From Dyella jiangningensis (GTDB taxonomy: Bacteria > Pseudomonadota > Gammaproteobacteria > Xanthomonadales > Rhodanobacteraceae), in contig CP007444.1 in NCBI GenBank assembly GCA_000632805.1, forward strand, positions 1,178,001 to 1,242,000: a stretch of 64,000 bases of DNA, read 5' to 3'. The translations under genes were made by a program, and so were the position numbers. Of the stretch, positions 57,165 through 64,000 are shown in pieces. The notes under the pieces are model-generated. The model was not told where the DNA came from, searched no databases, and worked only from the letters and a program-made list of their open reading frames with translations. The first letter of the stretch is position 1. Each line of letters opens with the position of its first letter.

Positions 57165-60100
57165 ATGAACAAGCATCTGTACCGCATCGTCTTCAACCAC
57201 GCGCTGGGCGTGTTCCAGGTGGTCTCGGAATTGGTACGCCGGCCCGGGCGCGGCGCAACGCAGCGCGATGGCGCCGTGGCGACCACCGTGCGTCCGGTCA
57301 GCCTGGGCTTGTGGGTGGCCTTTGGATGGATCGGCCTGGCGTCGGTGGCCAGCGCGCAGATTGCCGGCGACATGCAGGCGCCGGGCAACCAGCGACCCAC
57401 GGTCATGGCCGCGCCCAACAACGCGCCGTTGATCAACATCCAGACGCCCAGCGCGCAGGGTGTGTCGCGCAACAGCTACAACCGCTTCGACGTGGGCAGC
57501 GAAGGCGCGGTGCTGAACAACTCGCGCACCAACACGCAGACGCAACTGGCCGGCACCATTGCCGGCAATCCCTGGCTCGCCAACGGCACGGCCAAGGTAA
57601 TCCTCAATGAAGTCACCGGTCCTAACCCCAGCCAGCTGAACGGCTACATCGAAGTGGCCGGCGATCGCGCACAGGTGGTCATCGCCAATCCGTCCGGCAT
57701 CGCCTGCGACGGCTGCGGTTTCATCAACGCCAATCGCGTGACCTTGACCACGGGTGTGCCGGTGCTCAACGGTGGCGCGCTGGACGGCTATCGCGTCACC
57801 GGCGGCACCATCCAGATCAACGGCAAGGGCATGGACGCCAGCCGTGCGGACTACGCCGACATCATCGCGCGAGCCGTGCAGGTTAACGGCGGCATCTGGG
57901 CGCCGCAGCTGCAGGTCACCACCGGCGCCAACGAGGTGAAGGTGGATCCCTCGCAGGCCAGCGCCATCACGGCGGACGGCAACAAGCCCCAGTTCGCGCT
58001 GGACGTGAGCGCGCTGGGCGGCATGTACGCCAACAAGATCGCGTTGCTGGGCACGGAACATGGCCTGGGCGTGCGCAATGCCGGCAACATCGGTGCGCAG
58101 GCGGGCGAGTTGACCGTCACCTTCGACGGTCGCCTGGAGAACACCGGCAGCCTGCAGTCGCAGGGCAACACGCAGATCGCTGCCAGCGGTGGTGTGGGCA
58201 ATGCAGGCACCATCAGCGCCACGCGCGAACTCGCCATCACCACGGCGCAGGACTTGGACAACAGCAACGGCACCCTGAACGCGGCACGCGTGGCCGTCGA
58301 CGCGGCGTCGATGCGCAACGCAGGCGGTACCGTCACCCAGACCAGCGCCCAGGCCATCGCCATGCAGGTGGGCGCGCTATCCAATCGCAACGGCGGCCGC
58401 ATCGGCATGCCGGATGCGGGTGCGGGGAGTGGTGAATCGTCCGGCACGCCCGACGCATCGGCCGGCAGCGGCGGCACGTCGACAGGCGGCAGTGGAAGCG
58501 GCGGCAGCACGGGTAGCAGTGGTGGCACGGGTGTGACGCCCGCCGCGCCACTCGCCGATGGCGCGCTGCACATCACTGGTCTGCTCGACAACGACGGCGG
58601 CCACATCACGGCGGCCTCCGGCTTCGACCTGGTCACGAGCAACGGCCTGGCCAACGACGGCGGCCAGCTCGCCCTGCGCCAGCTCACGCTGACCGGTGGC
58701 GACCTGAGCAACCGCAGCGGCGAGCTGTCCGTCGACCGGGCATCCACCGTGCACGCGGCGCAGGTCGTCAACGACGGCGGAAAGTTGTCGTTCACCAGGG
58801 CCGTGGCATTCGACGCGCAGGGGCTTTCCAATCGTGCAGGCAGCCTGCTGCTGGCCGATCCGGCTGCCATGACCCTCATGGTGGCAGGCACGCTGGACAA
58901 CAGTGGCGGTACGCTGGCCACCAATGCCTCGCAGTTCTCGCTGGGTAGCGCTGCACTCATCAACGAGAAGGGCGCGATCAATCACGCCGGCACCGATGGC
59001 TTCTCGCTGCGTACGGGCTCCTGGCAAGGGGCGGGCGGCACGGTGGCCACTGCAGGTGCGGCGAGCATCAGCGCGGGTAACGTGGACCACCACGGCGCGG
59101 TGCTCAGCGCAACGCAACTTACGTTGCGCGCCGTGAATCTCGATAACCGGGGCGGCACCATCGCGTCCTCCGGCGACCAGACCAATATGCTCAACGTGGT
59201 GGGCACGCTGGACAACGGCAACGGCGGCGTCATCCAGAGCAACGGTGATCTCTTCCTTTCGGCCCAAACGCTGGGCAATGCGGGCGGAACGGTACAGCAC
59301 GCGGGGCAGGGCACGTTGGGCATTCATGCGCTCACGCTCAACGGCAACGGTGGCACCATCGCCAGCAACGGCACGCTGTCGTTGACCGGCGACACGATCA
59401 ACCTGGCCAGGGGAACCGCCTACGCGCAGAACCTCTCGGTCGATGCAGGCACGCTGTCCACGGCCGGCGGCTCGCTGACCGCGTTGGGCGGCGGTGCGCT
59501 GAACCTTCAGGCGCGCGACGCGTTCGACAATACGCAAGGCACGGTTGTCACCAATGGCGCGCTGCAGATCGAGGCCGGTGACCTGGACAATACCGGCGGC
59601 AAGCTGAGCGCTGCCGGCCACGACGCATCGAGTGTGCAGGTGACTCGCGCATTCACCAACGTCGGCGGCACGGTTGCCACGTCGGGTGCTACCTCGCTGC
59701 ATGCCGGCACATTCTCCAATGCAGGCGGTACGGTGCAGGTGGCTGGTGGCACGCTAAGCCTCTCGGCCGATGGCCTGCTCGACAACAGTGCCAAGGGTAC
59801 GCTGACCTCCGACGGTGATCTGTCCCTCAGCGCGGCCACGCTGGACAACACCACCGGCACCATTGCACATGCCGGCAGCGGCGCGCTGACCATTCAGGCG
59901 GCTACGCTCAACGGTGCGGGCGGCACGGTCGCGAGCAACGGCGCGCTGTCGCTCACTGGCGGCGCAATCAACCTGGCCAACGGCACCACCTACGCGCAGT
60001 CCATCGTGCTGACTGCGGACTCGCTGAGCACCGCCGGCGGCAACTTCACGGCACTCGGCGGCACGTCCCAAGAGGGGACTAGCTTCGCGTCGCCGCTCAA

Positions 60101-62711
60101 TCTCACCGTGCGCGGCCTGTTCGACAACACGCACGGCACCATCGCCACCAATGGCGCGCTGCAGCTCAACGCGGGCTCGCTGACCAATACCGACGGTAAC
60201 CTCACCGCTGCCGGTACCGGTGCAACGAACGTTGCCGTCGCGCAGACCTTCGACAACACGCGCGGCACGCTCGCCGCCATGGGCGCCACCACCATTCACG
60301 GTGGCAGCATCATCAATCAGGGCGGCACCGTGCAGGCGGGAGGCGGCTCGGCGCTTTCCGTCACGGCGGATGGGCTGCTCGACAACAGCGCCAAGGGCAC
60401 GCTGACCTCCGACGGTGACCTCACCGTCAGCGCGGCCATGCTCGACAACACCACGGGTACCGTCGCGCATGCGGGTACCGGCGCGTTGACCATCCAGGCG
60501 TCAACGCTCAATGGGGCGGGCGGTACCGTTGCCAGCAATGGGGCGCTGTCGCTCACCGGTGGCGCAATCAACCTCGCCAACGGCAGCACCTACGCGCAGT
60601 CCATCGTGCTCAACGCGGATACGCTGAGCACGGCGGGCGGTCATCTCACCGCGCTGGGCGGCACGCCCCTGAAACTCACCGTACATGGCCTGTTCGACAA
60701 CACGCGCGGCACGGTGGCCACCAACGGTGCCTTGCAGCTCAGCTCGCAATCGCTCACCAATGTCGGCGGCACGCTCACGGCCGCCGGCACCGGTGCAACG
60801 AATGTCACCGTCGCGCAGACCCTGGACAACACCGGCGGCACGCTGGCCGCGATGGGTGCGACCACCGTGCACGGTGGCAACGTCATCAACCAGGGTGGCA
60901 CCGTGCAGGCGGGTGGCGGTTCCACGCTCAGCGTCACCGCGGACGGCCTGCTCGACAACAGCCAGCACGGCACGCTCGCCAGCGATGGCGATCTCTCGAT
61001 TGCCGCGTCCATGCTCGACAACACGCTGGGCACCATCTCCCAAGGCGGGACTAGCTCCGCATCGCAGCAAGCCGGTCAGGGCGCACTGACTATTCAGGCG
61101 TCGACGCTGCGCGGAGCCGGCGGGACCATCGCCAGCGGTGGCAGCTTTGTGCTGCACGGTGGCGCGCTCGACCTGAGCGGCGGCAACCTCTACGCAAACG
61201 CCATCACGCTGGATGCCGATTCGCTGAGCACGGCCGGCGGCAACGTCACCGCGGTGGGCGGCACGCCCTTAAGCCTTACCGTGCGTGGCCTGTTCGACAA
61301 CACGCACGGCGCCATCGCCACCAACGGCGCACTGCAGGTCAGCGCACAATCGCTGACCAATACCGACGGCAGCTTTACCGCCGCAGGCAAAGATGCCACC
61401 CGTTTCAACATCGCGCAGACTTTCGACAACACGCGCGGCACACTCGCGGCACTGGGTGCCACCACTGTCCATGGCGGCAGCATCATCAACCAGGGCGGCA
61501 CCGTGCAGGCGGGCGGAGGTTCCACGCTTTCCGTTACCGCCGATGGCCTGCTCGACAACAGCGCCAAGGGCACGCTGACCTCCGACGATGATCTGTCCCT
61601 CAGCGCGGCCACGCTGGACAACACCACCGGCACCATTGCACATGCAGGCACCGGCGCGCTCACCATTCAGGCGGCCACGCTCAACGGCGCGGGCGGCACG
61701 GTCGCCAGCAACGGCGCGCTGTCGCTCAGCGGCGGCGCGATCAACCTGGCCAACGGCACCACTTACGCGCAGTCCATCGTGCTTAACGCGGATTCGCTGA
61801 GTACCGCCGGCGGCAGCTTCACGGCACTCGACAGCAGCACTTCGCTGAACCTCACCGTGCGCGGCCTGTTCGACAACACGCACGGCACCATCGCCACCAA
61901 TGGCGCGCTGCAGCTCAACGCAGGCTCGCTGACCAATACCGACGGTAACCTCACCGCTGCCGGTACCGCTGCAACGAACGTTGCCGTCGCGCAGACCTTC
62001 GACAACACGCGCGGCACGCTCGCCGCCATGGGCGCCACCACCATCCACGGTGGCAGCATCATCAATCAGGGCGGCACGCTGCAGGCCGGTGGTGGATCCA
62101 CGCTTTCCGTCACGGCGGATGGGCTGCTCGACAACAGCGCCAAGGGCACGCTGACCTCCGACGGTGACCTCACCGTCAGCGCGGCCACCCGTCACCGCGG
62201 ATGGCCTGCTCGACAACAGCCAGCACGGGACGCTCGCCAGCGATGGCGATCTCTCGATTGCCGCGTCCACGCTGGACAACACGCTGGGCACGATCCAACA
62301 AGCCGGGCAGGGCGCGCTGACTATTCACGCGACTACGCTCAACGGACAAGGCGGCACTCTCGCCAGCAACGGCGCACTCACCATCTCCGGCAGCAGCACC
62401 AACCTGCGGGGTGGTGTCACTACCGCGCAGCAGATCAGCATCGACACCGGCTCGCTGGTCACGGCGGGCGGCAACCTGTCCGCGCTGGGCAACGGCGTGC
62501 TGCATCTGGGTGTCAGTGGGGCAATGGACAACAGCGGCGGTCATGTCGCTACCAACGGGGCATTGCAGCTCAGCGCTGGCTCGCTGACCAACGTCAGCGG
62601 TTCGATTCTGGTAGCAGGCGGAGGCGCCAGCTCATTGCTGGTCACCAACGCCATCGACAACGCCCACGGCACCCTGGCAACCACGGGCGCCACCACGCTG
62701 CATGCCGGTAG
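57165..62711 (+). CDS. Two-partner secretion exoprotein TpsA (filamentous haemagglutinin-like), frameshifted
   Basis: Giant secreted adhesin or contact-dependent effector. Residues 1-60 are an extended signal peptide region (MNKHLYRIVFNHALGVFQVV), cleaved after VASA. Residues about 65-300 are the TPS secretion domain with NPSGIACDGCGFINANRVTL. A Gly/Ser linker (about 412-462) precedes long beta-helix repeats. Near 62186 the frame shifts by +1: the repeat text SDGDLTVSAAT is followed by an unrelated Arg-rich tail to a stop at 62709-62711, while the true repeat text continues in the other frame from 62191. Without a correction the secreted protein would end here. The C-terminal effector domain is outside the window. 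Confidence 0.9.
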   Translation: MNKHLYRIVFNHALGVFQVVSELVRRPGRGATQRDGAVATTVRPVSLGLWVAFGWIGLASVASAQIAGDMQAPGNQRPTVMAAPNNAPLINIQTPSAQGVSRNSYNRFDVGSEGAVLNNSRTNTQTQLAGTIAGNPWLANGTAKVILNEVTGPNPSQLNGYIEVAGDRAQVVIANPSGIACDGCGFINANRVTLTTGVPVLNGGALDGYRVTGGTIQINGKGMDASRADYADIIARAVQVNGGIWAPQLQVTTGANEVKVDPSQASAITADGNKPQFALDVSALGGMYANKIALLGTEHGLGVRNAGNIGAQAGELTVTFDGRLENTGSLQSQGNTQIAASGGVGNAGTISATRELAITTAQDLDNSNGTLNAARVAVDAASMRNAGGTVTQTSAQAIAMQVGALSNRNGGRIGMPDAGAGSGESSGTPDASAGSGGTSTGGSGSGGSTGSSGGTGVTPAAPLADGALHITGLLDNDGGHITAASGFDLVTSNGLANDGGQLALRQLTLTGGDLSNRSGELSVDRASTVHAAQVVNDGGKLSFTRAVAFDAQGLSNRAGSLLLADPAAMTLMVAGTLDNSGGTLATNASQFSLGSAALINEKGAINHAGTDGFSLRTGSWQGAGGTVATAGAASISAGNVDHHGAVLSATQLTLRAVNLDNRGGTIASSGDQTNMLNVVGTLDNGNGGVIQSNGDLFLSAQTLGNAGGTVQHAGQGTLGIHALTLNGNGGTIASNGTLSLTGDTINLARGTAYAQNLSVDAGTLSTAGGSLTALGGGALNLQARDAFDNTQGTVVTNGALQIEAGDLDNTGGKLSAAGHDASSVQVTRAFTNVGGTVATSGATSLHAGTFSNAGGTVQVAGGTLSLSADGLLDNSAKGTLTSDGDLSLSAATLDNTTGTIAHAGSGALTIQAATLNGAGGTVASNGALSLTGGAINLANGTTYAQSIVLTADSLSTAGGNFTALGGTSQEGTSFASPLNLTVRGLFDNTHGTIATNGALQLNAGSLTNTDGNLTAAGTGATNVAVAQTFDNTRGTLAAMGATTIHGGSIINQGGTVQAGGGSALSVTADGLLDNSAKGTLTSDGDLTVSAAMLDNTTGTVAHAGTGALTIQASTLNGAGGTVASNGALSLTGGAINLANGSTYAQSIVLNADTLSTAGGHLTALGGTPLKLTVHGLFDNTRGTVATNGALQLSSQSLTNVGGTLTAAGTGATNVTVAQTLDNTGGTLAAMGATTVHGGNVINQGGTVQAGGGSTLSVTADGLLDNSQHGTLASDGDLSIAASMLDNTLGTISQGGTSSASQQAGQGALTIQASTLRGAGGTIASGGSFVLHGGALDLSGGNLYANAITLDADSLSTAGGNVTAVGGTPLSLTVRGLFDNTHGAIATNGALQVSAQSLTNTDGSFTAAGKDATRFNIAQTFDNTRGTLAALGATTVHGGSIINQGGTVQAGGGSTLSVTADGLLDNSAKGTLTSDDDLSLSAATLDNTTGTIAHAGTGALTIQAATLNGAGGTVASNGALSLSGGAINLANGTTYAQSIVLNADSLSTAGGSFTALDSSTSLNLTVRGLFDNTHGTIATNGALQLNAGSLTNTDGNLTAAGTAATNVAVAQTFDNTRGTLAAMGATTIHGGSIINQGGTLQAGGGSTLSVTADGLLDNSAKGTLTSDGDLTVSAATRHRGWPARQQPARDARQRWRSLDCRVHAGQHAGHDPTSRAGRADYSRDYAQRTRRHSRQQRRTHHLRQQHQPAGWCHYRAADQHRHRLAGHGGRQPVRAGQRRAASGCQWGNGQQRRSCRYQRGIAAQRWLADQRQRFDSGSRRRRQLIAGHQRHRQRPRHPGNHGRHHAACR
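59775..62208 (+). repeat. Higher-order tandem repeats inside tpsA
   Basis: The phrase LLDNS(AK/QH)GTL starts at 59775, 60375, 60948, 61548, 62124 and 62206. The first five are 600, 573, 600 and 576 bases apart; the last is only 82. Variants follow the order A (LSLS), B (LTVS), C (LSIA), A', B', C', giving a super-repeat of about 1.77 kb. The short last step marks an out-of-frame deletion of about 491 bases. Confidence 0.85.
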
Positions 62712-64000
62712 CCTGGACAATACCGGCGGCACGATGCAGGCCGCCAGCGCGGGGACGTTTACCCTCACCACCGATGGTCAGCTCGTCAACGACAGCGGTA
62801 CGTTGCTCAGCAATGGCGCGCTCGCGCTCTCGGCCGATGGCGTGAGCAACCATGCCGGCGCCATCCAGGCGCAGCAGGGCATCACGGCGACGGTGGCGCG
62901 CACGCTGGACAACAGTAGCGGTGCGTTGATCGCTGGCGGCGACATGAATATCTCCGCGGGTACCGTGCTCAATCGCGATACCGTGCAAGGTGGGCCGGCC
63001 AACAGCCCCATCGCCACGCAGGGCATCTTTGGCAATCACGTGCAGGTGCAGGCCGATGCCATCGACAACACGCGTGGCCAGATCCACGCCAACGATGCCC
63101 TGACCCTGCGCGGTCGCAGCCAGGCGGGGACTGCGCTCACCAATGCCGCGGGCGTGCTGGACGGTACGGGTGCGGTGGCTGTTACCGCGACGACCTTCGA
63201 CAACACCGGCGGCCAACTGATCCAGCGCGGCGACGCAGGGGCGCTGTGGCTCACTGTAAGTGGCGCGCTCAACAACACCGGCCAGGGCATGATCGGGGCA
63301 GAAGGTTCGGCCACCCTTCAGGCCGGCGCCTTCGACAACAGCGGCGGTACCACCTATGCGCGCCATGATTTGGCGATCACCAGCTTCGGCAACCTGCTAA
63401 ATCGCAGCGGCGGGCTGCTGCAGACCAATACGGCGCTGAGCCTTACCGCCGGCGGCAGCATCGACAACAGCGGCGGTACGGTGGACGCCGCCGGTGCTGC
63501 CACGCTCAACGCGGCAAGCGTTGCCAATGTCGGTGGTCAGCTGCTTGCGGGCAACGCGGCCCATCCGGATGCGACGCTGCAGGTAAACGCCGGTGGCGCA
63601 GTGGACAATCGCGGCGGCTCCATTGGTAATCGCGGTGGCGACACCATCATGCGCGTCGCCAGCATCGATAACAGCGGTGGCGGCAAGCTGGTGGCGCAGC
63701 GCAACCTGAACCTGGACAGCCTCGGCGCGCTCAACAACATCGGCGGCACGGTCTACGCGACCGGCAACCTCAGCTACCAAAACGGCAACGCCTGGCTCGA
63801 CAACAGCGGTGGTCAGTTCGGCGCGGGCGATACGACATGGCTCACCCTGTCGAGCATCACTAGCGCCAACGGCGGTCACATCCAGACCGGCACGCTCTGG
63901 CTCAACACCACCACGCTGAACGTCGATGGCGGCGAGATTGATGCCACCGCGCTGCAGGCCCAGGTATCGGCCATCAATGGCCTGGGCCGCCTCTACGGCG
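62191..64000 (+). CDS. TpsA continuation in the shifted frame (runs off the window)
   Basis: From GTC at 62191 (VTADGLLDNS) the frame is open to the last base with the same beta-helix repeat style (LDNSGG, ALQLSAGSLTN, AIDNAHGTLATTGATTL, ...). It has no start codon or ribosome site of its own, so it is the severed downstream part of tpsA, not a separate gene. No toxin or CDI domain is visible before the window ends. Confidence 0.85.

Noticed and set aside
59775..62208. CRISPR-like array
   Set aside because: The periodicity is hundreds of bases, in frame, and encodes beta-helix repeats of tpsA. No short direct repeats with unique spacers occur anywhere in the window.
62191..64000. Toxin/CDI effector or immunity gene at the end of tpsA
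   Set aside because: Only beta-helix repeats are visible up to the window edge; any effector domain would lie outside.

Overview
The window is GC-rich and gene-dense. Gene content and order suggest a gammaproteobacterium of the Xanthomonadales, probably a Rhodanobacteraceae (Dyella/Luteibacter/Rhodanobacter-like). The pointers are mtnA next to gyrA, an intact sucA-sucB-lpdA set, a class III PhaC, a PilH-type regulator, and intergenic REPs of the GTAGGAGCGCACCC type. The taxonomic call is inference; no database search was possible.

Layout. 0-5.2 kb: the 3' end of phaC, a PspC-domain peptide, mtnA, a GtrA-like membrane protein and gyrA. 5.2-11.6 kb: housekeeping and stress genes (secreted amidohydrolase, DUF427, peroxiredoxin, CbpA-type DnaJ, PilH, AcuI/YhdH reductase, LOG hydrolase). 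11.7-17.5 kb: the 2-oxoglutarate dehydrogenase operon sucA-sucB-lpdA on the minus strand, with an unusual array of GGA-loop hairpins between sucA and sucB. 17.7-19.9 kb: a GNAT protein overlapping a RoxA-type ribosomal oxygenase. 20-31 kb: assimilatory sulfate reduction (cysJ-cysI-cysH, a Sat-CysC fusion, a CysB-type regulator, cysG, cysK). Together these run sulfate to APS to PAPS to sulfite to sulfide to cysteine, with CysG supplying siroheme. 31-36.5 kb: HxlR regulator/GST pair, purB and fumC. 36.5-40.6 kb: an autoregulated-looking operon (small exported protein, YtrA-type GntR, ABC ATPase, ABC permease, DUF2884 lipoprotein) followed by a second DUF2884 lipoprotein. 40.8-53.8 kb: two SDRs, a methyltransferase, M61 and M3 peptidases, a large exported protein, a GH92 mannosidase and a LysR regulator. 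53.8-55.0 kb: a scar containing a decayed SIS-domain gene, a dead REP-associated transposase (RAYT) with inverted ends, and the 3' half of a tRNA-Thr(CGT). 55.4-64 kb: a two-partner secretion pair, tpsB and a giant repetitive tpsA that is frameshifted in this sequence and runs off the window.

The most interesting signal is non-coding. Two composite elements of about 950 bp (26149-27093 and 33944-34897, direct orientation) each form a very large imperfect inverted repeat with REPs at the ends. Each carries two multi-helix modules with the same folding plan but different stem sequences, and several stems show compensatory changes between copies. Their hairpin loops repeatedly show GGA on one strand, as do the four hairpins between sucA and sucB. 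This raises the testable idea of RsmA/CsrA-binding or structured single-strand elements. A RAYT pseudogene with three disabling lesions lies 20 kb away, but its flanking repeats differ from the REPs here.
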